The notes under the pieces were generated by a model, which worked only from the letters and a program-made list of their open reading frames with translations, ran no database searches and was not told the origin of the DNA. Below, in pieces: positions 1 to 6,560 of a stretch of 14,201 nt of DNA (positions are counted from its first letter, which is position 1; each line of letters begins with the position of its first letter). A program made the translations under genes and the position numbers. Origin of the DNA: Thermoleophilaceae bacterium (lineage in GTDB: Bacteria > Actinomycetota > Thermoleophilia > Solirubrobacterales > Thermoleophilaceae); the NCBI GenBank assembly GCA_013812065.1, contig JACCUC010000301.1:1-14201 (forward strand), given 5' to 3'.

Positions 1-1
1 C

Positions 2-637
2 GGCCACGTGGTGATCCACGCCGGGACGGTGATCGGCGAGGGCTGCCGCCTCGGAGACGGAGCCGTGCTCGGCCGCACGCCGGCGCTCGGGCCGAGGTCG
101 ACGGCCTCGCGGGCGGCGCTCCCCCCACTCGTCATCGAGCCGGGCGCGGTGGTCGGTGCGGGCGCGGTCGTGCTCGCGGGCGCCCGGATCGGCGCGGGCG
201 CGGTGGTGGGCGATCAGGCGCACGTGCGCGAGCGCACCCGGGTAGGCGAGGAGTCCGTGGTCGGGCGCGGCTCGGCGGTCGACAACGACGTGACTATCGG
301 CGCGCGGGTGAAGGTCCAGACCGGCTGCTACCTGACCGCCTACAGCGACGTCGAGGACGACGTCTTTCTCGGACCGGGCGTCGTGACCACGAACGACCAC
401 TCCATGGGGCGCCACGCCCGCGCCGATCCGCTGCACGGCGTCCTCCTGCGGCGCGCGTGCCGGATCGGCGGTGCGGCCACGCTGCTCCCGGGCGTCGAGG
501 TCGGTGAAGACGCCTTCGTGGCCGCGGGCGCGCTCGTGACCAGGTCCGTGGTCCCCCGAGCGGTGGTCATGGGGGTGCCGGCCCGGCCGATCCGCGAGGT
601 CCCGGACGAGGACCTGCTCGAGCGGTGGGCGGTGTGA
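2..637 (+). CDS. Hexapeptide-repeat (left-handed beta-helix) acyltransferase, 5' partial
   Basis: The frame is open to the left edge (codons for G-H precede the GTG at 8), so the N-terminus is probably missing. At least 209 residues remain. Residues 1-110 are tandem hexapeptide repeats of the type VIGEGC, RLGDGA, VVGAGA, RIGAGA, the signature of a trimeric left-handed beta-helix. Residues 119-131 (VFLGPGVVTTNDH) and 153-195 (IGGAATLLPGV, VGEDAFVAAGALVT, VVMGVPARPI) match the C-terminal pattern of the WbpD/WlbB-like sugar N-acetyltransferases that use acetyl-CoA on nucleotide sugars. An acyl transfer to a sugar for surface glycan or glycolipid synthesis is therefore likely, but the substrate cannot be read. 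The next gene starts 7 bp downstream, so they are probably co-transcribed. Serine or tetrahydrodipicolinate acyltransferases are less likely because the repeat order and ending differ. Confidence 0.85.
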   Translation, partial: GHVVIHAGTVIGEGCRLGDGAVLGRTPALGPRSTASRAALPPLVIEPGAVVGAGAVVLAGARIGAGAVVGDQAHVRERTRVGEESVVGRGSAVDNDVTIGARVKVQTGCYLTAYSDVEDDVFLGPGVVTTNDHSMGRHARADPLHGVLLRRACRIGGAATLLPGVEVGEDAFVAAGALVTRSVVPRAVVMGVPARPIREVPDEDLLERWAV

Positions 638-644
638 GGCCCGC

Positions 645-1391
645 GTGCGGGAGCCGGCGAGCGGGGTTGCCCCGCGCAGGACGGTCCGGGCCGTGAGCCG
701 CCTCTACCTGCGCCGACGCCGCGACCCCGGGATCCTCCGGGGCTGGGGTCCGGCGGAGCGCCGCACGCTCGGCATCGGCCTGATCGCCGGGATCGCGATC
801 TCGGCCGCCGTCGCACTCGAGTACGGCCGCGTGTGGCGACGCGGCTCGGCTCCCCTGCCCCGCGACTCCGACGACCTCCTGCTCGCCGCCGAGGAGGCGG
901 CGGCCGAGACCGCTCTGGTGGCCGCGGCGGGCTACGCCGACGTCTCGCCGAGCGAGAAGATCCTCTTCAACCTGCTCGCCTCCTTCGTCGCCACCTTCGC
1001 GCTCGCACGCGGAATCACCTATTCGCTTCGTGGGCGCGCGACCTTCGGTCCCTTCCGGGACTTCCGGGTCGGGCGCCGTCATATCCACCACTTCGTGCCG
1101 GGCATCGCGCTCGCCCTCGCGAGCGGCACCGCGGCAATGGTGACCCGCCGGGAGGAGCTCGAGCGACCACTCGCCGTCGCCTTTGGCGCGGGGATGGGCC
1201 TGACCCTCGACGAGTCGGCCCTCCTGCTCGAGCTCGAAGACGTCTACTGGACACCCGAGGGCCTGCTGAGCGTGCAGATCACCATGGCCACGATGGCCCT
1301 GCTGGCCGCGCTCGCGCTCGGCCTGCGCTTCCTCCGCCGCGGGGAGCGGATCGTGCTCGAGGAGGGGAGCACCTCGTCGACCGGGCGGTGA
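645..1391 (+). CDS. Conserved polytopic membrane protein of unknown function (HIHH / LDE motifs)
   Basis: A 248-residue protein with hydrophobic segments near residues 41-59, 106-124, 148-166 and 208-229, plus a less hydrophobic stretch at 173-192. The N-terminus is rich in Arg, so probably cytoplasmic. Two motifs stand out: RRHIHHF (144-150) just before the third segment, and LTLDESALLLELEDVYW (186-202) after it. I recall similar His- and acid-rich motifs in uncharacterised actinobacterial integral membrane proteins, but I know no assigned function. Clustered His (146, 148, 149) with D189, E190, E196, E198 and D199 could bind a metal; this is inference. The GTG at 645 has GAGG five bases upstream, inside the previous stop region. 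A second in-frame GTG at 693 is an alternative start that removes 16 residues. The gene follows the acyltransferase by 7 bp and is followed by a terminator. Confidence 0.82.
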   Translation: MREPASGVAPRRTVRAVSRLYLRRRRDPGILRGWGPAERRTLGIGLIAGIAISAAVALEYGRVWRRGSAPLPRDSDDLLLAAEEAAAETALVAAAGYADVSPSEKILFNLLASFVATFALARGITYSLRGRATFGPFRDFRVGRRHIHHFVPGIALALASGTAAMVTRREELERPLAVAFGAGMGLTLDESALLLELEDVYWTPEGLLSVQITMATMALLAALALGLRFLRRGERIVLEEGSTSSTGR

Positions 1392-1427
1392 CGCTCGTCC
1401 CGCGGCCAGCACGAGGAACCCAGCGGC

Positions 1428-1458
1428 AAACGCGAGTCGAGTCCCAACTCTCGTTTTT
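1428..1458 (+). terminator. Rho-independent terminator after the acyltransferase/membrane-protein pair
   Basis: AAACGCGAGT (1428-1437) pairs with ACTCTCGTTT (1447-1456) over 10 positions with one C/T mismatch, leaving a 9-nt loop. A run of five T follows the stem base (1454-1458), which is rare in this GC-rich sequence. It lies 36 bp after the stop at 1391 and before the start of the next gene, so it separates the two transcription units. The A run on the left arm would let it act on the other strand as well. Confidence 0.55.
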
Positions 1459-1472
1459 GTCCGCTCGTCGGA

Positions 1473-1478
1473 TATTGT
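1473..1478 (+). promoter_or_regulatory. Candidate -10 box for a leaderless DUF4190 transcript
   Basis: TATTGT lies 7 bp before the ATG at 1486, in a small AT-rich island. There is no Shine-Dalgarno sequence between it and the ATG. Initiation at the usual distance would start the mRNA at or next to the A of the ATG. No convincing -35 hexamer is visible at 17 bp. An alternative reading, GTTTTT-11-GGATAT (1453-1475), resembles a SigB/SigF-type promoter but its spacer is short. Confidence 0.4.
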
Positions 1479-1485
1479 CAGCGCC

Positions 1486-2127
1486 ATGAGCACTCCCCCT
1501 GAGGGCGAAGGCGCCTCTGGACCGGGGGGACCCCAGAGTCCCGCGGGCCCGCCGAGCCCGAACTCGCCGCAGAGCCCGTCCGAAGCCGGACCACCTCAGT
1601 CAGCGCCCGGCCCGGCCAGGACCGGCAGTCCACAGTCGCCGTCGAGTCCCCAGAGTCCGGGCGCTTCGCCGGTCGGAGGGCCGCAATCGCCTGGAGGGGG
1701 GGCGGCGCCTCAGTCGCCCGGTGGCGCCGCGGCGTCCGGGTATTCCGGCCCGGTGCCGGCAGGGGGCTGGCAGCAGCAGGGGGCACGCCCTCCCGGTTCC
1801 GCCGGCGACGGGAACACCCCGGCCATAGCCGCACTCGTCCTTGGCATCCTCGGGATAATCGGTGCGTTCTTGACCGTCGGCGTCCTTGGGGTCGTGCTGG
1901 GCGTCGCGGCCATAGTCCTGGGCGTCAAGGGCCGTCGCAAGGTCAGCCAGGGTCGGACTACTCAGCACCGTGGTATCGCCACCGGCGGCCTCGTCACCGG
2001 AATAATCGCCACGATTCTGGGGGTCATCATCCTCGCCCTCGTCGTCATTGGGTTCGCCCTCCTCAGCTCTAGTGGCGACTTGCAGCGTGAAATCGAGCGG
2101 CAACAGAGGCAGCTCCAAGCGCCGTAG
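1486..2127 (+). CDS. DUF4190-domain membrane protein with PQSP-repeat N-terminus
   Basis: A 213-residue protein in three parts. Residues 1-110 are a low-complexity Pro/Ser/Gly/Gln region with six PQSP units and one PQSA. Residues 85-97 read GYSGPVPAGGWQQ. Residues 111-193 are a DUF4190-type membrane domain: a long Gly/Ala/Val/Leu/Ile hydrophobic block with the pattern IAALVLGILGI and VLGVVLGVAAIVLG, a basic turn (KGRRKVSQGRTTQHRG), then a last membrane segment (165-193). A short amphipathic tail rich in Gln, Arg and Glu ends the protein. DUF4190 proteins are small actinobacterial membrane proteins of unknown function. The ATG start has no Shine-Dalgarno sequence but is preceded by a TATTGT box. 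The downstream RDD gene has the same N-terminal architecture, so the two probably arose by domain shuffling and may work together. Confidence 0.85.
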   Translation: MSTPPEGEGASGPGGPQSPAGPPSPNSPQSPSEAGPPQSAPGPARTGSPQSPSSPQSPGASPVGGPQSPGGGAAPQSPGGAAASGYSGPVPAGGWQQQGARPPGSAGDGNTPAIAALVLGILGIIGAFLTVGVLGVVLGVAAIVLGVKGRRKVSQGRTTQHRGIATGGLVTGIIATILGVIILALVVIGFALLSSSGDLQREIERQQRQLQAP

Positions 2128-2131
2128 CGCA

Positions 2132-2222
2132 CCGCTCGGCCTTTCCGGGAACGGCGGTACTCGACTCCGGAAGCTGCTCAGCGTGCACCACCACGCGCAC
2201 CACGCCGGTAGAGGCCGAGCGG
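2132..2222 (+). other. Potential structured RNA in the DUF4190-RDD spacer
   Basis: Just after the DUF4190 stop, CCGCTCGGCCT (2132-2142) is perfectly complementary to AGGCCGAGCGG (2212-2222). Inside this 11-bp closing stem are a directly abutting stem TTCCGG/CCGGAA (2143-2148 with 2167-2172) and a stem GCGTG/CACGC (2181-2185 with 2192-2196). Together they would make a multibranch fold of about 90 nt. No T-run follows, so it is not a classic intrinsic terminator. GC-rich DNA yields chance pairings, so this needs covariation support. Confidence 0.35.
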
Positions 2223-2247
2223 CCGATTATTCCGTCCGGCGGTCGGT

Positions 2248-2253
2248 TAGAGT
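2248..2253 (+). promoter_or_regulatory. Candidate -10 box for the RDD gene
   Basis: TAGAGT sits in the only AT-richer patch (2226-2253) of the 220-bp spacer. It would give a leader of about 90 nt before the GTG at 2348. No clear -35 hexamer is present, so this is weak. Confidence 0.22.
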
Positions 2254-2336
2254 CGGCTGCGCCGGAGCGCGAGCGGGCCGCCAAGCCGGGCGTGCCCTTC
2301 CCGACCAGTGGCCTCGACTTCGCGTCGTACGAGCCT

Positions 2337-2342
2337 GAGGAG
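2337..2342 (+). promoter_or_regulatory. Shine-Dalgarno sequence fixing the RDD GTG start
   Basis: GAGGAG lies 5 bases before GTG 2348. This supports the GTG rather than any internal start, and contrasts with the DUF4190 gene, which lacks such a site. Confidence 0.75.
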
Positions 2343-2347
2343 ATGCC

Positions 2348-3277
2348 GTGAGCACCGAACCGCCCAAGCGCGATCGCCCCGAGGAGCCCGAGGCTCCCGT
2401 TCAACCGGGTCAACACCAGCGCCCGGGGGACCCCCAGAGCCCGTCGGGCCCGCAGAGTCCCGCTGGGCCCCAGAGTCCCGCGTCGCCTGAGCAACCCACC
2501 TCGCCACCGTCACCGTCCGGCTCGCCGCCTCCACTGCCCGATGCCCCTCAGGCTCCCTCCGGGCCGGCCCCTCCGCCGGCGGACATGCCTCAGTCGCCCG
2601 CGGGACCCCCGCCCCCACCCGCGGCCGCGCCGCAGTCACCGTCCGGGCCGCAGTCTCCTCCTGCCCAGCGACCTTTGACCTCGCCCGCCGCGCCGCAACC
2701 CCCTGCGCCGGCGAGCCCCCAATCACCGCCCGGGGCGCTGGCCGGCTCTGGCTACAGCGGACCGATCCCGCCCGGCGGCTGGCAGCAGCCGATGGCGCCT
2801 TCTGCCCTACCCCTCAATACCGCTCTCGCCGGCTGGGGCAGCCGGGTGGGCGCAACTCTCCTCGACGCCGTGGTCCTGCTTGTCCTCGCCGTCGTCCTCG
2901 TTGCTCCGGGAGTGGTCTTGACCGCTGTCTCGGAGGGGGGCGCGCTCGGCATCATCCTGCTCATCGTCGGCGTCCTCGCTTTCTTCGTCGTGTCCCTCCT
3001 CTACGCATCGTTCTTCATGCAACGGGACGGCGAGCACAACGGCCAGACGCTCGGCAAGCAATGGGTGGGGATACGAGTCGTCCGGGTCGACGGCCAGCCC
3101 TTCGGATGGGGGCCAGCGCTCCTCCGTGAGCTCGCGATCAAGCAGTTGCTGTTCGGAGTAGTGGGTGGCTTCTTCCTGTCCATCCCGACACTGCTCGACT
3201 GGTTGTGGCCGCTGTGGGACGACGAGAATCGAGCACTGCACGACATGGTCGCGAGCACGCGCGTGCTCCGCGCCTGA
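2348..3277 (+). CDS. RDD-family membrane protein with PQSP-repeat N-terminus
   Basis: A 309-residue protein. Residues 1-155 are a Pro-rich low-complexity region with seven PQSP units and the motif GYSGPIPPGGWQQ (135-147), nearly identical to that of the preceding DUF4190 protein. Residues 160-305 form an RDD domain: the first conserved Arg in GWGSRVGATLLD (163-173) and an Asp in that segment, two membrane helices (about 172-194 and 199-222), the loop with NGQTLGKQWVGIRVV (231-245), a third hydrophobic segment (about 264-283), and the end DDENRALHDMVASTRV (291-306) typical of the family. Some RDD proteins have been linked to ion transport, but the role here is unknown. The long Pro-rich tail is probably cytoplasmic and could serve as a protein-binding arm. 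The gene converges on purA. Confidence 0.9.
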   Translation: MSTEPPKRDRPEEPEAPVQPGQHQRPGDPQSPSGPQSPAGPQSPASPEQPTSPPSPSGSPPPLPDAPQAPSGPAPPPADMPQSPAGPPPPPAAAPQSPSGPQSPPAQRPLTSPAAPQPPAPASPQSPPGALAGSGYSGPIPPGGWQQPMAPSALPLNTALAGWGSRVGATLLDAVVLLVLAVVLVAPGVVLTAVSEGGALGIILLIVGVLAFFVVSLLYASFFMQRDGEHNGQTLGKQWVGIRVVRVDGQPFGWGPALLRELAIKQLLFGVVGGFFLSIPTLLDWLWPLWDDENRALHDMVASTRVLRA

Positions 3278-3293
3278 GCGAGCTCAAGCTCGC
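3278..3293. terminator. Small palindrome between convergent RDD gene and purA
   Basis: GCGAGC-TCAA-GCTCGC is a perfect 6-bp stem with a 4-nt loop. It starts at the first base after the RDD stop and ends 8 bases before the purA stop, in the only gap between the convergent genes. It could serve both transcripts. There is no T-run on either side, so termination strength is uncertain. Confidence 0.4.
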
Positions 3294-3301
3294 GCCCGCG
3301 C

Positions 3302-4609
3302 TCAGACCGCCGCTCCCACCCCTCGCTCCGCCACCTCGGTGGCGATGATCTGGTCGCGCCCGGGCCCGACGCCCACGAACGCCAGCGGTACGCCGACGAA
3401 GTCGCTCACGAAGTCGAGATAGCGCCGCGCAGTCTCCGGAAGGTCCTCGAGTGAGCGGGCGCCCGTGATGTCCTCGTCCCAGCCGGGGAGCTCCGTCATC
3501 TCGCCGCTGGCCTTGTGGACGATCGACTGGTGGTAGGGGAACTCGTCGAAGCTCGCGTCCTCTGAGCCGAGGTAGCGGGTGGCCACGCAGAGGGGGTGGA
3601 TGCCGGTGAGGACGTCGAGCTTGGTGACGATGAGGCCGGTAAGTCCGTTGATGCGGGCGGCGTAGCGCAGTGCCACGAGGTCGAGCCAGCCGCAGCGCCG
3701 GGCGCGTCCGGTCGTCGTCCCGTACTCGCCGCCGCGGGCGCGGATCTCGTCGGCGAGGTCGCCGTCGAGCTCGGTCGGGAAGGGGCCCGATCCGACGCGG
3801 GTCACGTAGGCCTTCGCGACCCCCCAGACGTCGTCGATGTCCTTGGGCCCGACGCCCGCGCCGACGCACGCCGCCCCCGCGACGGGGTTCGATGAGGTCA
3901 CGAAGGGATAGGTCCCGTGGTCGATGTCGAGCAGGGCCCCCTGCGCGCCCTCGTAGATCACGAGCCGATCGCGGTCGAGGGATTCCCAGACTATGCGGGC
4001 GGTGTCGGCGATGTAGGGCTCGAGCCGATGGCCGAGCGTGCGGTAGTCCTCGGTCATGGCGTGCAGGTCGAGCAGCGGGTCCTTGGCGTAGGGCCGCAGC
4101 GACTGGCGCTTGGGCTCGAGCGCGGCGTAGATCTTCTGCTTGAGGATCTTCTCGTCGAGCAGGTCCTGAATGCGGATCCCGAGCCGTTCCGCCTTGTCGG
4201 CGTAGCAGGGGCCGATGCCCCGCCGCGTCGTGCCGATCTCGAGCTTGCCGAGCCTGGCCTCGCCGGCCTGGTCGAGCATCAGGTGGTAGGGCATGATCAG
4301 GTGCGCGTTGGCGGAGATCCGTAGTCCGGCCGTGTCGACGCCGCGGCGCTTGAGCCCGTCGAGCTCCTCGGTCAGGACGCGCGGGTTGATGACGACGCCG
4401 TTGCCGATCGCACAGATGACGCCCGCGTGGAGGATCCCCGAGGGGATCAGGTGCAGCTTGAAGACCGCACCGTCGCGGACGATCGTGTGGCCGGCGTTGT
4501 TGCCGCCCTGGAAGCGCACGACGACATCGGCGCGCTCGGCGACGAGGTCGGTGATCTTGCCCTTGCCCTCATCCCCCCATTGGGCGCCCACGATCGCTAG
4601 TCCCGGCAT
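3302..4609 (-). CDS. purA: Adenylosuccinate synthetase
   Basis: PurA (435 residues, normal family length) joins IMP and aspartate with GTP to make adenylosuccinate, the first committed step to AMP, in the cytoplasm. The N-terminus has the phosphate-binding loop GAQWGDEGKGK (8-18) with catalytic Asp13, and GGNNAGHTI (35-43) with catalytic His41. Further marks are GTTRRGIGPCYADK (126-139), YEGAQGALLDIDHGTYPFVTSSN (219-241), the IMP/Asp loop TTTGRARRCGWLD (298-310) and the guanine-recognition motif TKLD (329-332). All expected residues are present. The ATG start lies 58 bp after dnaB. There is no clear Shine-Dalgarno sequence, but a TAGACT box sits exactly 6 bp upstream, which suggests that purA can be transcribed separately as a leaderless mRNA as well as by read-through from dnaB. 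Confidence 0.98.
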   Translation of the reverse strand: MPGLAIVGAQWGDEGKGKITDLVAERADVVVRFQGGNNAGHTIVRDGAVFKLHLIPSGILHAGVICAIGNGVVINPRVLTEELDGLKRRGVDTAGLRISANAHLIMPYHLMLDQAGEARLGKLEIGTTRRGIGPCYADKAERLGIRIQDLLDEKILKQKIYAALEPKRQSLRPYAKDPLLDLHAMTEDYRTLGHRLEPYIADTARIVWESLDRDRLVIYEGAQGALLDIDHGTYPFVTSSNPVAGAACVGAGVGPKDIDDVWGVAKAYVTRVGSGPFPTELDGDLADEIRARGGEYGTTTGRARRCGWLDLVALRYAARINGLTGLIVTKLDVLTGIHPLCVATRYLGSEDASFDEFPYHQSIVHKASGEMTELPGWDEDITGARSLEDLPETARRYLDFVSDFVGVPLAFVGVGPGRDQIIATEVAERGVGAAV

Positions 4610-4615
4610 GTCTCG

Positions 4616-4621
4616 AGTCTA
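4616..4621 (-). promoter_or_regulatory. Candidate -10 box giving a leaderless purA mRNA
   Basis: On the minus strand TAGACT is followed by six bases (CGAGAC) and the purA ATG. The usual -10 to start-site distance would place transcription start at the A of the ATG. No Shine-Dalgarno sequence is apparent in the spacer. A matching -35 element is not evident. Confidence 0.4.
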
Positions 4622-4667
4622 CGGTTGGTCCGGAGAGGCGGTGAGTGGCCGGCTGACGCTCGCCGGG

Positions 4668-6068
4668 CTAGTAAGCGGCCTCGGCGGGGACCGGGGCGCC
4701 CGCAAGCGCCGACTCCCGGGCCAAGCTGGCGAACTTGGGAAAGCGCTTCATGAACGCGAGCGGGACCGTGCCGACCGGACCGTTGCGGTGCTTGGCGATG
4801 ATGATGTCGGCCTCGCCGGGGCGCTCCGACTCGTCGTCGTAGTACTCCTCGCGGTAGACCATCATGACGAGGTCGGCGTCCTGCTCGATCTGGCCGCTCT
4901 CACGCAGGTCGGAGAGCTGCGGACGCGGCGGACTCCGTGACTCGACCGCGCGGGAGAGCTGGGATACGGCGATCACCGGTACGCCGAGCTCGCGGGCGAG
5001 GATCTTGAGCCCGCGGCTGAACTGGCCGACCTGCTCGACGCGACTCGCGTCGCGGCCGCCCTCGTGGCGCATGAGCTGGAGATAGTCGACGATGATCAGG
5101 CCGAGCGGATTCTTCGTGTGCAGGCGACGAGCCTTGGCGCGGAGGTCGAGGATGCCCAGGTCGCTCGAGTCGTCGACGAACAGCGGCGCGGCGGCGAGCT
5201 GCTCGGTGGCGCGTACTACTTTGGGCCAGCTGTCGGGCTTGACGCGGCCCTTGCGCAGGTCGTCTCCGTTCAGCTTCGCTCGAGAGGCGATGAAGCGCTG
5301 CGCGAGCTCGGCCTCGGCCATCTCGAGCGAGAAGAGCGCGACGCCCTTGCCGTGGTCGAGCGCGGCGTTCTCGGCCATGTTGATGCCGAGTGCCGACTTG
5401 CCCATCGACGGTCGGGCCGCCAGCACGATCAGGTTGCCCGGCTGAAAGCCGCCCGTGAGCTCGTCGAGGTCCTGGAAGCCCGACGGGGTGCCCGTGAGGG
5501 CGATGTTCTCGCGCGAGAGCCGCTCGAGCCGGTCGACCTCCTCGTAGAGGACGTCGCCGAGCGCGCGCACCTCCCCGGTCGCACCGTCGTGGGCGATCTT
5601 GAACAGCTGCGCCTCGGCGTCCTCCACGAGTTCCCGGGCCTCGCCGTGCGCACCGTAGACCCGCTCCTGGATCTCGCGCGTGGCGTCGAGCAGCCGCCGC
5701 TCGACGGCGCGATCCTTGACGATCCGCGCGTAGTGGGCGGCGTTTCCCGCGGCCGGCACCACGTTCGGCAGATGCTGCACGTAGTCGCGGCCGCCGACCT
5801 CCTCGAGGACCCCCTGGGACTCGAGCTCGGCCGCGAGGGTGGCCGTGTCGATCGGGCCGGGCTCTGACCGTTCCTTGAGCCGGATCATGGCCCGAAAGAA
5901 CTGGCGGTGGCGCTCGCGGTAGAAGTCCTCGGGCACGAGCCGGACGTCGATCAGGACCGGGTCGAGCGCGCGCTCGGAGAGCAGGATCGCTCCGAGCACC
6001 GCCGACTCGGCCTCGAGGTTGTGCGGCGGGACCCGTCCGTTCGGCTCGGGCGGCGCGGCGAGCGCCAC
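4668..6068 (-). CDS. dnaB: Replicative DNA helicase DnaB
   Basis: DnaB (466 residues) is the hexameric ATP-driven 5'-3' helicase of the replication fork. The N-terminal domain starts with PPHNLEAESAVLGAILL (14-30) and runs to about residue 115. A linker follows, then the RecA-like C-terminal domain with TGTPSGFQDLDELTGGFQPG (192-211), Walker A ARPSMGKSA (218-226), Walker B LIIVDYLQLM (324-333), the SQLSR motif (369-373), the DLRESGQIEQDADLV motif (387-401) and KHRNGPVG (426-433) holding the Arg finger. The length is normal, so there is no intein, although inteins occur in some actinobacterial DnaB proteins. The start is GTG, one base after the rplI stop (TGA-C-GTG), so translation is probably coupled to L9. 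No Shine-Dalgarno sequence other than within rplI is needed. Confidence 0.98.
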   Translation of the reverse strand: MALAAPPEPNGRVPPHNLEAESAVLGAILLSERALDPVLIDVRLVPEDFYRERHRQFFRAMIRLKERSEPGPIDTATLAAELESQGVLEEVGGRDYVQHLPNVVPAAGNAAHYARIVKDRAVERRLLDATREIQERVYGAHGEARELVEDAEAQLFKIAHDGATGEVRALGDVLYEEVDRLERLSRENIALTGTPSGFQDLDELTGGFQPGNLIVLAARPSMGKSALGINMAENAALDHGKGVALFSLEMAEAELAQRFIASRAKLNGDDLRKGRVKPDSWPKVVRATEQLAAAPLFVDDSSDLGILDLRAKARRLHTKNPLGLIIVDYLQLMRHEGGRDASRVEQVGQFSRGLKILARELGVPVIAVSQLSRAVESRSPPRPQLSDLRESGQIEQDADLVMMVYREEYYDDESERPGEADIIIAKHRNGPVGTVPLAFMKRFPKFASLARESALAGAPVPAEAAY

Positions 6069-6069
6069 G

Positions 6070-6519
6070 TCAGCCAGGCGTGACGATGGTCTTGATGTCC
6101 GCGCTCACGCCGTCGTGAACCTCGACGCTGACCATGTAGTTGCCCGTCGCGCGAATCGGCTGCTCCAGCGCGACCTTGCGGCGGTCGATCCTGATCCCGC
6201 GCGCCTGCCCGATGGCATCGACGATCTCCTGCGCGGTGACCGAGCCGAACAGCCGACCGTCCTCACCCGCGGCGTGGGGGATGGTCAGCACGGTGCGACG
6301 GAGGAGGTCAGCGTTCTCGCTCGCCCGCTCGGCGGCCTCGCGCTGCACCCGCTCCGCCGCCTCCACCCGCCGCTGAGCCTCGGCGATGGCGCCCGCCGTC
6401 GCCGGCTGCGCGAGCCGTCGCGGCGCCAGGTAGTTGCGCAGATAGCCGGGGGCGACGTCGATGACCTCGCCCCGCTCACCGAGCGTGTCGACGTCTTGAA
6501 GGAGGATCGCCTGGGCCAT
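6070..6519 (-). CDS. rplI: 50S ribosomal protein bL9
   Basis: A 149-residue protein of normal L9 length. The N-terminal RNA-binding domain begins MAQAILLQDVDTLGERGEVI and holds the family signature around GYLRNYLAPRRLAQPAT (25-41). A long charged helix rich in Ala, Glu and Arg (about 42-75) connects to the C-terminal domain with GRLFGSVTAQEIVDAI (88-103). L9 binds 23S rRNA near the L1 stalk base and helps keep reading frame. The ATG start lies 41 bp after rpsR. I see no good Shine-Dalgarno sequence in that spacer. The stop is one base before dnaB. Confidence 0.98.
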   Translation of the reverse strand: MAQAILLQDVDTLGERGEVIDVAPGYLRNYLAPRRLAQPATAGAIAEAQRRVEAAERVQREAAERASENADLLRRTVLTIPHAAGEDGRLFGSVTAQEIVDAIGQARGIRIDRRKVALEQPIRATGNYMVSVEVHDGVSADIKTIVTPG

Positions 6520-6560
6520 CAGCGAGAGAGGAATGCGAAGGTTTGCAGGGTGCTCACCGC

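Larger units (their letters stand above)
2091..2351 (+). other. Coding-like open frame without a normal start, ending in GTGA overlap with the RDD gene
   Basis: Frame 3 is open from 2091 to the TGA at 2349-2351. Its last 46 codons look like real protein: mostly G/C third bases, mixed acidic and basic residues, and the ending SGLDFASYEPEEMP. The stop overlaps the RDD start as GTGA, and the RDD Shine-Dalgarno sequence lies inside it, as in translationally coupled genes. However there is no ATG or TTG in the frame, and the only GTG (2292) would give a 19-residue peptide. It could be a decayed gene, a coupling leader peptide, an ORF with a rare ATT start (2226 or 2229), or chance. I recognise no family. 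Confidence 0.3.

Noticed and set aside
1453..1475. SigB/SigF-type promoter GTTTTT-11-GGATAT before the DUF4190 gene
   Set aside because: The spacer is shorter than the usual 12-15 and the -10 differs from GGGTAT; the T-run is better explained by the terminator.
567..1493. 308-residue minus-strand open frame opposite the membrane protein
   Set aside because: The plus-strand protein has coherent membrane segments and motifs; the antisense frame is low-complexity and also overlaps the preceding acyltransferase end.
2292..2351. 19-residue peptide from GTG 2292
   Set aside because: No Shine-Dalgarno sequence at proper spacing; kept only as part of the wider start-less frame.
1530..2740. Dispersed short DNA repeats resembling a repeat array
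   Set aside because: They are codons for PQSP protein repeats with irregular spacing and varied third bases, not a CRISPR or tandem DNA repeat.
5064..5867. 267-residue plus-strand frame opposite dnaB
   Set aside because: Shadow of dnaB; no domain features and no ribosome site.
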